DNA from: Rhodococcus opacus B4
GTDB lineage: Bacteria; Actinomycetota; Actinomycetes; Mycobacteriales; Mycobacteriaceae
DNA length: 64,000 bases
Assembly: GCF_000010805.1 (NCBI RefSeq)
Contig: NC_012522.1
Coordinates: 3,906,001-3,970,000 of the forward strand
Direction of reading: 5' to 3'
Shown: positions 48,670-55,835 of the stretch, in pieces
How the letters are laid out: each line of letters starts with the position of its first letter
Numbering within the stretch: the stretch's first letter is position 1
Made by a program: the position numbers and the translations under genes
The notes under the pieces: model-generated
What the model saw: only the letters and a program-made list of their open reading frames with translations
Databases searched by the model: none
What the model was told of the DNA's origin: nothing

Positions 48670-50275
48670 GGCCGACGTCGAGATGGCCGAGTTGTCCGAC
48701 CATGTAGGTCACGGCTTTGTCGATCTTCCGGCGCCAGAGCCGCGTCACCTCCTCGGGATCCCGGGCCTCGAGAGCATGGAGTATCGCGGTGTTGTCGGCG
48801 ACGATCTCGTCGACCGGGTACGCGTATTCGAGACCGAGAATCGAGACGAACATCCGCAATTGCAGCGACAGGCGGACGAACATCTTCTCGATTCTCGGCA
48901 TGTCCGCGGCGGCAGCGAGGGCGTCCTGCCACCGGATGTCGGCGTCGCCCGCGCCGGCAACGTCGCGCATCTCCGCAAGCCGGACGATGTCGTCCAGCGT
49001 GTCTTTCGCCGCGACCAGACGGGATGATCCGTTCGTGGAGACGCGACGGAGAAGCAGGGCACCGAGCGGTCCTCGGGCGGTGTAGGTATCGAAGACGTCG
49101 CGCTGAGTGGGGAGAGGCACATACGCGCCCCGATGCGGCTCGAGTTCGATCAGTCCGTCCTCGGCGAGGATCTTCAGGGCGTCCCTGATCGGCCCGCGGG
49201 AGACACCGAGTCGGGTGGCGAGAGGCTGCTCCGCGATGCGCTGCCCCGGCCGGAACGCACCGGTGGCGAGAGACTCGCGTAGCGCTTCGACCACTGCCGA
49301 TGCCAATCTCGGTGAGAGGGACCGTGGCAGGTCGTCTTCGGTCGCGGGCCCGGAGGCGGACCGCCGAGATGTACGGGTGGACGAGGCGCGAACCCAGGAG
49401 AACGGTGTGCTCGGTTGCTCCGCCCACCGGCGCACCCTCTGCTCGAGATCGAGCAGTTCCGGCGACTGCCGAGGGTCGAGGGCCTCGGTGATCGAGTTCA
49501 GTTGCGCGAGCCACGAGTCGGGGCCGACTTCGTACACGCCGAATCGGGGATGCCGGTCGAGCCAGCGGCGCACCCGGGTCGGTGACGGACGATCGACGAG
49601 TACGGTGATCGACCGATCCTGCGGCACCGCGGCGTCGATGTCCCCGAACGCGGTCAGCAGCGTGGGGGAGATGTCGCGTCCGGTCGCCGGGGTTTCGCAG
49701 GGGAAGGCGAACCGAGCCGACAGGAGGACACGGACGGGTTCGGTGAGCGGACTCGTCCGTGTGCCCTTCGGTCGCGCGGCGGGCGTTGCCGGCTCGTGGA
49801 AGACGAGAACCCGCACGCCGGGATCGACGACGACCGCTGCGAGCACCATCGAGGTCGACGGGTCCAGGACCGAATGCGAGACGAGGTCGGGCCGATCTGC
49901 GAACCACTGGCGCCGAACCCGGCTCACCGCCGCCTGGTTGGTGCCGAGCGCCGCGGCGATCGTGCGCGTCGTCCACCCCCGCTCCGGCGGTCGCTGCAGC
50001 GGCGTACGCAGGATCGCGCGGTGGACGTCGTCCCCCGCGGCGGTGGGACGACCCGGCCTCGGCAGGTCCGCGAGCCCCTGGACCCCGTCCGCGTCGAATC
50101 GGGTCCGCCATTTCAGCGCCGTGTTGCGCGAGACCCCAAGGGAGCGGGCAACTGTGGAATTCGACTCCTCCGCACTCGCGAGCACGATGCGGGCGCGCAG
50201 GGCCAGCGCCTGCGGGGTGCTCGGCGCCGCCACCAGGCGCTCGAGTGCACGTCGTTCCGCCTCGGACAGTGGCAC
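48632..50275 (-). CDS. IS630-type transposase-derived domain fused to GntR/FCD regulator
   Basis: A 547-residue protein in a single frame from a GTG at 50275 (AAGGGGGG upstream). Residues 1-130 are IS630-like tandem helix-turn-helices (RARIVLASAEESNSTVARSL, VSRNTALKWRTRFDADGVQG). Residues about 135-315 resemble the IS630 DDE domain: VLVDRPSPTRVRRWLDRHPR, PDSWLAQLNSITEAL. The second-Asp motif DN has become DR, and the Glu of the WxxxVE motif is Asn, so transposition chemistry is very unlikely. Residues about 340-545 are a GntR winged helix (RPGQRIAEQPLATRLGVSRG) and an FCD ligand domain (YVPLPTQRDVFDTYTARGPL, YPVDEIVADNTAILHALEAR). It is divergent from an MFS gene that it probably controls. 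Confidence 0.8.
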   Translation of the reverse strand: MPLSEAERRALERLVAAPSTPQALALRARIVLASAEESNSTVARSLGVSRNTALKWRTRFDADGVQGLADLPRPGRPTAAGDDVHRAILRTPLQRPPERGWTTRTIAAALGTNQAAVSRVRRQWFADRPDLVSHSVLDPSTSMVLAAVVVDPGVRVLVFHEPATPAARPKGTRTSPLTEPVRVLLSARFAFPCETPATGRDISPTLLTAFGDIDAAVPQDRSITVLVDRPSPTRVRRWLDRHPRFGVYEVGPDSWLAQLNSITEALDPRQSPELLDLEQRVRRWAEQPSTPFSWVRASSTRTSRRSASGPATEDDLPRSLSPRLASAVVEALRESLATGAFRPGQRIAEQPLATRLGVSRGPIRDALKILAEDGLIELEPHRGAYVPLPTQRDVFDTYTARGPLGALLLRRVSTNGSSRLVAAKDTLDDIVRLAEMRDVAGAGDADIRWQDALAAAADMPRIEKMFVRLSLQLRMFVSILGLEYAYPVDEIVADNTAILHALEARDPEEVTRLWRRKIDKAVTYMVGQLGHLDVGPTTAAPATGGPG

Positions 50276-50557
50276 GTCTGCCCCCCTTCCACGCGATCGA
50301 CTCGTAAATAGTAAAGCAGTGAACAGTGTGGTTGAGCTGGCAGAATGCACTTCCAGGCTGCTCAGGTATTTATGAATCAGATTCCGGCGAGGTGACCGTG
50401 TCGCCTCGAGTCGATGGTCATCGAACAGGCGACGCCTGCATACTCACCGAGGCGCAGGCACCTGGCACCCGCGGGTTCCCTGTGAGCGACGACGTGCCCA
50501 TCGTCGTGCGAGCCCGGATACGGCCCCTGTGGCCGGAATCAGCTCAGGAGAAACTCG

Positions 50558-51889
50558 ATGAACCAGCCACCTCACGCCCGGACCGAGGCCTTCCTCGTCG
50601 ACGACGCCCCGCTGCTGCCCTTCCACAAACGGCTCGCACTCCACGCCGGCGGGGGACCCTTCCTCGACGGGTACGTGCTGAGCGTCATCGGCATCGCCAC
50701 GGTGCAGATCACCCCCCAATGGGGTCTGAATGCGGCGCAGCAAGGTCTCATTGCGGCGTCGGCGACGATCGGGATCTTTCTCGGATCGCTTCTCGGGGGT
50801 CGGCTCACCGACCGCTTCGGCCGCCGGAGTCTCTACTCATTCGACTTGATCGCCGTCGTCCTCTTCTCGGTCGCGCAGTTCTGGGTGGACGACTTCTGGT
50901 GGCTGTTCCTGCTCCGGGTTCTGATCGGAGTAGCGATCGGGGCGGACTATCCCGTGGCCGCCTCCCTTCTGACCGAGTTCACGCCGAAGAAGTACCGTGG
51001 CCCCTTCATCGGTTCCCTCACCGTGATGTGGTTCCTCGGTGCCGCGTCCGCCTACCTGGTCGGTGGCATCGTCACCGGACTCGGTGATCAGGGTTGGCGG
51101 TGGGCGCTGGCCAGCGCCGCGGTGCCGGCCGCCCTGACCGTCCTCGCGCGCGCCGGAACACCGGAGTCACCGCGCTGGCTCGCCGGCAAGGGACGCGTCG
51201 CCGAAGCCGATGCGATCGTCACGAAAATCTTCGGCCCCCACGCCACACTCGAGATCGAGTCCGGCCGCCCCGCCGGGCCGATCGGCCCGCTCTGGAAGTC
51301 GGGCTACCTCGGACGGATCGTCTTCGTCACCACCTTCTGGACCGCGTCGGTCGTGCCGCTGTTCGCGGTGTACGCCTTCGGGCCGAGGATCCTCGCCGGT
51401 CTGGGCCTCGACGGGCGGGTGGCGAGCATGGGTTCGGCCGTCGTCACGATCCTGCTCCTGGTCAGCTGCGTCCTCGCGCTGGCCGCCATCAACAAGCTGG
51501 GACGCCGCACCCTGCTGATCCACAGCTTCGCGTGGTCCGGACTGACCCTGCTCCTGTTGGGGTTGTTCCCGGGCAGCCCGGTACCGGTCATCCTGGGCCT
51601 GTTCGCGACGTACGCGATCTTCACCGGCGGCGCCCAGGTCCTTCAGCTCGTGTACCCCAACGAACTGTTCCCGACCGAAATCAGAGGCAGTGCGGTGGGA
51701 TTGGCCTCGTCGCTCAGCCGAGTCGGCGGTGCGATCGGTACCTACATGGTCCCGATCGCCCTGGACCGCTGGGGTATCGGCCCGACCATGCTCGGCGCCG
51801 CCGCGATCGCCGTGATCGGTCTCGCGGTCAGCGCTGCCTGGGCGCCCGAGACCCGCGGTAAGTCCCTCGCCGAATCCACGCGAATCTGA
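50558..51889 (+). CDS. MFS transporter (sugar-porter/SV2-like)
   Basis: A 443-residue, 12-helix transporter. It begins with FHKRLALHAGGGPFLDGYVL, and has GGRLTDRFGRRSLYSFDLIA, PVAASLLTEFTPKKYRGPFI, RAGTPESPRWLAGKGRVAEA and PNELFPTEIRGSAVGLASSL, the sugar-porter signatures. Related proteins carry aromatic acids, sugars or metabolites. It diverges from the transposase-GntR fusion gene across 282 bases and stands alone, so it is the obvious target of that regulator. A MFS gene regulated by FCD-type GntR proteins usually handles an organic acid. Confidence 0.9.
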   Translation: MNQPPHARTEAFLVDDAPLLPFHKRLALHAGGGPFLDGYVLSVIGIATVQITPQWGLNAAQQGLIAASATIGIFLGSLLGGRLTDRFGRRSLYSFDLIAVVLFSVAQFWVDDFWWLFLLRVLIGVAIGADYPVAASLLTEFTPKKYRGPFIGSLTVMWFLGAASAYLVGGIVTGLGDQGWRWALASAAVPAALTVLARAGTPESPRWLAGKGRVAEADAIVTKIFGPHATLEIESGRPAGPIGPLWKSGYLGRIVFVTTFWTASVVPLFAVYAFGPRILAGLGLDGRVASMGSAVVTILLLVSCVLALAAINKLGRRTLLIHSFAWSGLTLLLLGLFPGSPVPVILGLFATYAIFTGGAQVLQLVYPNELFPTEIRGSAVGLASSLSRVGGAIGTYMVPIALDRWGIGPTMLGAAAIAVIGLAVSAAWAPETRGKSLAESTRI

Positions 51890-51922
51890 CGGCAGCGCCG
51901 CTCGGGACGGTGCCGGCCACGG

Positions 51923-52561
51923 CTACCCGCTCTTGTTCCAGAACTGATGAGTGAGCCCGCTGGGGGAGGCGACGGTCTCGATCGTGAAGCGGTCTTGGAT
52001 GCCTTCCAAGCCCTCCCAGAGGGATACGCCGCGCCCGAGAGTGATGGGCACGATCACCAGGTGCATGAAATCGATCAGGTCGGCTTCCAGAAACTGCCGC
52101 ACGGTCGAGGGCCCTCCGCCGATGCGGACGTCCTGACCGCCGGCAGCGTCCTGGGCCAGGCGCAGAACCTCTCGAGGTGGCGCATCGACGAAGTGGAAGC
52201 TGGTTCCGTTGGGAAAGTCGATGCTGGGGCGTGGGTGGTGGCTCATGACGAATACGGGTGTTCGAAACGGCGGTTCGTCACCCCACCATCCTCGCCATCC
52301 GTCGTCGGGCCAATCGCCGGTCTGGGGGCCGAACTTGCGACGGCCCATGATCTCCGCGCCGATGCCCTGACCCCACAGGCTGGTCACGGCGCGGTCCAGG
52401 GTGATCGGGTCGTCCACCCGATCGACGCCATGGATGACGCGTCCGTCGAACCCGGCGAACAGCCGTTCGGCTTCACCGATCGGGGCGTCGAACGTCACGT
52501 GCTCGCCGGCCGCGTAGCCGTCGAGGGAGATGTTCATGTTGTGGATCCGGGTGCGGGGCAT
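51923..52561 (-). CDS. dihydrofolate reductase family protein (RibD C-terminal fold)
   Basis: A 212-residue protein of the DHFR/RibD-C reductase family. Features are MNISLDGYAAGEHVTFDAPI, EIMGRRKFGPQTGDWPDDGW, VFVMSHHPRPSIDFPNGTSF and the NADPH-binding DVRIGGGPSTVRQFLEADLI, with HLVIVPITLGRGVSLWEGL. Physiological substrates of this group (YwjB/YyaP-like) are unknown; it is not expected to be the essential DHFR. It is convergent with the MFS gene (33 bases). Confidence 0.9.
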   Translation of the reverse strand: MPRTRIHNMNISLDGYAAGEHVTFDAPIGEAERLFAGFDGRVIHGVDRVDDPITLDRAVTSLWGQGIGAEIMGRRKFGPQTGDWPDDGWRGWWGDEPPFRTPVFVMSHHPRPSIDFPNGTSFHFVDAPPREVLRLAQDAAGGQDVRIGGGPSTVRQFLEADLIDFMHLVIVPITLGRGVSLWEGLEGIQDRFTIETVASPSGLTHQFWNKSG

Positions 52562-52640
52562 GGGCGACTCCTTCAGTCATCGGATGAACCGGGATACAGA
52601 GAGACAGACTGGAACGGACGGCCGAACTCATCGCGATCCG

Positions 52641-53882
52641 TCAGCCGACGCGGATGCCCTTGTCGGCGAGGAATCTCCGGGCGCGACCCAGTTGGCGGTC
52701 AGTGGAGAAGGTGGACCACTGTTCGGCGAGGCTCTCCTCGTGAACGAGGTCGCGGAACCGGTGAAACGCACCCTTGCCCTCGATCGCCCGCAACAGCCGC
52801 TCCCGCAGCGCCGCATCATGATGCCGCTCGGCGAAGTCCGCCATGTCGCGCCAGCCGTCCCGAGAGCCGGTGCGGTCGAACCGGAGCCAACGGCCGGGGT
52901 CTTCCTCCACGTCGACGGCGGCGTCCTCCCCGACCATCGCCGGGTCGGTCAGGGCGTCGTCGTACACTTCCCCGGTATGCAGATCGACGTAGCCGCCGGT
53001 CGACATACTTGGATCCCCCTCCAGTTCGGTACCGAGCGTCTCGAGGTCGACCGGCAGCACCCGACCTGTGAGCGGCTCGCCGCGCAGACCCGCGAGCAGG
53101 TCTTCGGCCAGCACCTCGTCACCCGCACCGGCGCGCCACGTCAGCCGGTTGACGACCGACAGCGCCAACGGCTCGGCCTGCTCCCGTCGCTGTTCCAGCG
53201 CCATCGGAATGCCTGCTGCCACCTGTTGCAGCGCGTCGTCGACGTCACGTCCCCGCACCGCGGCGAGGAAGCGGGCTGCATCTGCTGTCGCGATAGCTCC
53301 GCGCATTTCGGACAGGTCGAGCGGGGGCACCTGCTCCGCTCCCGGCCACGCGTGCAACATCATCGGGTGCCGCTGGGCGGGTCTGCTCGGAAGCCGGCTC
53401 TGCCCGTCGTCGCCGGCCCACCGGCGCCCGTACTGATCCGGGATGCTGCCCCATCCCCAGTACGGCAGGGGTTTCCTCGGCGCGATTCCCAGCACTCTCA
53501 CGGGGTCGACCTTGTCGTCGCCGACCACACAGCGGTGGGTCCAGTCGTCGCCCAGGTCGAAGGTGAACTGAAACTCCGCTCCGGGCACCAGGAGCCGAGC
53601 GACCTTGGCCGATTCGATGTCCACCGGTTCCGTGATGGGCCCTCCGAGCGACCCGGCCATCTCGGCCCCCGTCTCCGCGTCGGTGACCACTCGCCCGTCG
53701 GCAAGAGTGAACATCGACAGATGAGACCGGTCCCAGCGCGCGAACGCGTTGTTGACGGCATTCGCGAGGTCCATGAAGGTGTGCGAAGGCCCGACCGCGA
53801 AAACCCGGCCGGGCCACGGCCACAGTTCCTCGCCTCGCCCGCCGAGCAGTTCCACCGTCACCGACAACCATGTGCGTGCCAT
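52641..53882 (-). CDS. pRiA4b ORF-3-like / UPF0158 fusion protein
   Basis: A 413-residue two-part protein. Residues about 1-190 match the plasmid pRiA4b ORF-3 family: HTFMDLANAVNNAFARWDRS, FQFTFDLGDDWTHRCVV and LPYWGWGSIPDQYGRRW. The C-terminal third resembles UPF0158: GYVDLHTGEVYDDALTDPAM, DPGRWLRFDRTGSRDGWRDM and FHRFRDLVHEESLAEQWSTF. Both families are uncharacterised and the ORF-3 family is common on plasmids and beside IS elements. A middle region (AATADAARFLAAVRG-type helices) joins them. The frame is clean with no sign of decay. Function unknown. Confidence 0.75.
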   Translation of the reverse strand: MARTWLSVTVELLGGRGEELWPWPGRVFAVGPSHTFMDLANAVNNAFARWDRSHLSMFTLADGRVVTDAETGAEMAGSLGGPITEPVDIESAKVARLLVPGAEFQFTFDLGDDWTHRCVVGDDKVDPVRVLGIAPRKPLPYWGWGSIPDQYGRRWAGDDGQSRLPSRPAQRHPMMLHAWPGAEQVPPLDLSEMRGAIATADAARFLAAVRGRDVDDALQQVAAGIPMALEQRREQAEPLALSVVNRLTWRAGAGDEVLAEDLLAGLRGEPLTGRVLPVDLETLGTELEGDPSMSTGGYVDLHTGEVYDDALTDPAMVGEDAAVDVEEDPGRWLRFDRTGSRDGWRDMADFAERHHDAALRERLLRAIEGKGAFHRFRDLVHEESLAEQWSTFSTDRQLGRARRFLADKGIRVG

Positions 53883-53951
53883 CCCCCGAGGATGGCACGC
53901 CGGCCGCGGCGCCGTCTGGTCATAGCCGCAGACGGGCGCGAATCGGTGGTG

Positions 53952-54245
53952 TCAGGCGCAGTCCCGGCAGATCAACTGCCCACCCGGGGCGAGGCGGTTG
54001 CGGTGATGAACCAGGAAGCAACTGGTGCAGGTGAATTCGTCGGACTGCTTCGGGATGACGCGGACGGTGAATTCCTCGCCGGACAGGTCGGCGCCGGGCA
54101 GATCGAAGGACTCTGCAGGGTCGGTGTCGTCGATATCGACGGCGGGTGACTGGGAATCCTTCCTGCTGGCCGTCAGCTGTTCGAGCGACGTGTCCGTCGA
54201 CTCGTCGGAATCGGTGACTCTGGGTGCGTCGTAATCGGTGGGCAT
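53952..54245 (-). CDS. DUF4193 family protein
   Basis: A 97-residue acidic protein. The C terminus carries the DUF4193 signature with four Cys in two CxxC pairs: FTCTSCFLVHHRNRLA and LICRDCA, a likely zinc ribbon. The N-terminal 60 residues are disordered and rich in Asp/Ser (MPTDYDAPRVTDSDESTDTS). DUF4193 proteins are conserved in actinobacteria with unknown function; the N-terminal PTDYDAPR is typical. It follows the pRiA4b/UPF0158 gene in opposite order with no clear operon. Confidence 0.9.
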   Translation of the reverse strand: MPTDYDAPRVTDSDESTDTSLEQLTASRKDSQSPAVDIDDTDPAESFDLPGADLSGEEFTVRVIPKQSDEFTCTSCFLVHHRNRLAPGGQLICRDCA

Positions 54246-54582
54246 AACTGTTCAACCTCGTGCTCTGCGTGTTCGGTGCCGTCAGGGTAGAGGTCCTGGC
54301 GGCGTGCGATGCACCCGGGGGTGCGGACGGTCCTCGTAAACGGCCAGGTCATCGGACCGCGGGCCGCGGCCGCGTCGATCGGGCACGCGTGTGGCGCGCC
54401 GTGTGTGGGTTAGGACACGCCAGTGGGGGGTCCTATTCCGTTGGGGGCGACGCGCGGTCGCAGGTTCGCTCACGCCAGCGGACTGATCTGTCACGATTCT
54501 TTTCGTAAATGATCTTGCTGTGGTCGATGCCCGGTCGGATGGGACGGCATCGGAATCGTCTTTCGAGGGGGAAGGGTTCGTC
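54246..54582. other. intergenic region between DUF4193 and TNT genes
   Basis: No coding frame or RNA gene is supported. It must contain the divergent promoters of the DUF4193 and TNT genes; an AT-richer stretch at 54490-54520 is the likeliest place for the TNT promoter, but no clear -35/-10 pair is visible. Confidence 0.4.
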
Positions 54583-55275
54583 ATGCATCGCTATCGTCAG
54601 CTGTTCCTTGTGGTCGGGTTCGCGTTGTCGATTCTGTTCGCCGAAGGTGCGGTCGCCGCTGCGGCGCCGGGTTCGTCGGCTGGTTCCAGTGATCTCTTCG
54701 GCGGGCAGGGTTGTTCGACGGAGTTGTTCGACGGTGATCGGAGGCTCGGGCCGCAGACGCTGTCGGACCTGTTCCCGGTTGCCGATCAGCTCGCCGGATA
54801 CGTGCGCACCGGCGATCTCACTGCCGACGAATTTCTGAGCAAGTACTGGGATCCGACGGTGCTTCCGGCGGGTTCCTACAAGTACCCGCCGAAGAACGGC
54901 TACGTCCTCGACGGCAGTGGCAACCCGCAGCGGGTGCAGGGACAGTTGGATGTGGGCACGCTGATCGACCGGTACGGCAGCGAAGGCGGCAACTTCCTGG
55001 CCCCGGCCGGCGCGAGTTACACCTCCCGCGCGCTTCCGCCGGTGAACCTGGTGTCCGATCCCGCGGACTTCTGCAATTACCACGTCTACGTCGTGACCAA
55101 GCCGCTCCCGCTGTACACCGGTCCTATCGCACCGTGGTTCGAGCAGCAGGGATTCGGTACGCAGTTCGAGGTGGTGGCCGAGTTGCTTCCGCAGGTCGCC
55201 GAATGCGGGACGAAGGTCGACGTCAGCTGGTTGCGGTGCGCCGGATATGTGCGCAGCGTGTACCCGCTGCAGTGA
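54583..55275 (+). CDS. secreted TNT-domain protein (NAD+ glycohydrolase toxin)
   Basis: A 230-residue exported protein. The Sec signal RQLFLVVGFALSILFAEG ends near AVAAAAP. The mature part has the TNT (tuberculosis necrotizing toxin) pattern: TADEFLSKYWDPTVLPAGSY, YKYPPKNGYVLDGSG, IDRYGSEGGNFLAPAGASYT and SRALPPVNLVSDP. Mycobacterial TNT cleaves NAD+ in host cells and is neutralised in the producer by a dedicated immunity protein. Here the domain is free-standing behind a signal peptide rather than on a channel protein. Four Cys in the mature part fit a secreted disulfide-bonded protein. GAGGGGGAAGG precedes the ATG; the putative immunity gene starts seven bases after the stop. Confidence 0.85.
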   Translation: MHRYRQLFLVVGFALSILFAEGAVAAAAPGSSAGSSDLFGGQGCSTELFDGDRRLGPQTLSDLFPVADQLAGYVRTGDLTADEFLSKYWDPTVLPAGSYKYPPKNGYVLDGSGNPQRVQGQLDVGTLIDRYGSEGGNFLAPAGASYTSRALPPVNLVSDPADFCNYHVYVVTKPLPLYTGPIAPWFEQQGFGTQFEVVAELLPQVAECGTKVDVSWLRCAGYVRSVYPLQ

Positions 55276-55282
55276 GGTGTAC

Positions 55283-55729
55283 GTGGTTGATCCGTTGAAC
55301 GACGACCTGCTCGACCACGACATGCGCAGGCGGATCGTGGAGATGACGGGGCGGTTGGGTGCGCGACCGGAGGACCTGCCCGCGCTCGGGCAGGCGCACG
55401 AGGACGCGGTTCCGTTCTGCTGGACCGCGCCGGCAGGCGGGTGGCACCTCACCGTCCGCGAACGCGATCGGTTGCTGTCGGACCGGCACACCACCGGTCC
55501 GGAGGAGTTTCTGTTCTGGGTCGCGGAGTTGGTGTCCGAGCGCATCGCCCTGCGTCTGCACCCGCCGGAGCAGGCCGGTTTCCGGGCCGCGTCCTGGCGC
55601 GCCCAGTACCAGTTGCTGCGCGGCATCGACTCGGCGTGGGCCGATGCGTGGCTCACCGAGACCCGGTCGGCGTTGACGGCCGCGGGCGCCGACCGCGCCG
55701 TCCTCGACATGCTGCCGACACCGCCGTAG
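55283..55729 (+). CDS. candidate immunity protein for the TNT toxin
   Basis: A 148-residue cytoplasmic protein with no signal peptide: DHDMRRRIVEMTGRLGARPE, VPFCWTAPAGGWHLTVRERD, EFLFWVAELVSERIALRL and FRAASWRAQYQLLRGIDSAW. The pattern resembles the Imm61/Imm63 group that pairs with TNT toxins (the M. tuberculosis partner is IFT). The GTG at 55283 has GAGG five bases upstream and sits seven bases after the toxin stop, so both are made from one mRNA. The immunity role rests on position and general resemblance. Confidence 0.65.
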   Translation: MVDPLNDDLLDHDMRRRIVEMTGRLGARPEDLPALGQAHEDAVPFCWTAPAGGWHLTVRERDRLLSDRHTTGPEEFLFWVAELVSERIALRLHPPEQAGFRAASWRAQYQLLRGIDSAWADAWLTETRSALTAAGADRAVLDMLPTPP

Positions 55730-55835
55730 GACGTCCGAAACAGCAGGCGGATTCGGTTCACCCGTGTCGGGTGAGGTGTGCGAGCGCCCGTGTGTCGAGG
55801 CTGTGACCAGGAGTGCAGGCGAGGAGAGGCGCATC

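Noticed and set aside
50276-50557. Operator for the transposase-GntR fusion
   Set aside because: I looked for FCD-type or IS630 terminal-repeat-like palindromes in the divergent promoter and found nothing convincing.
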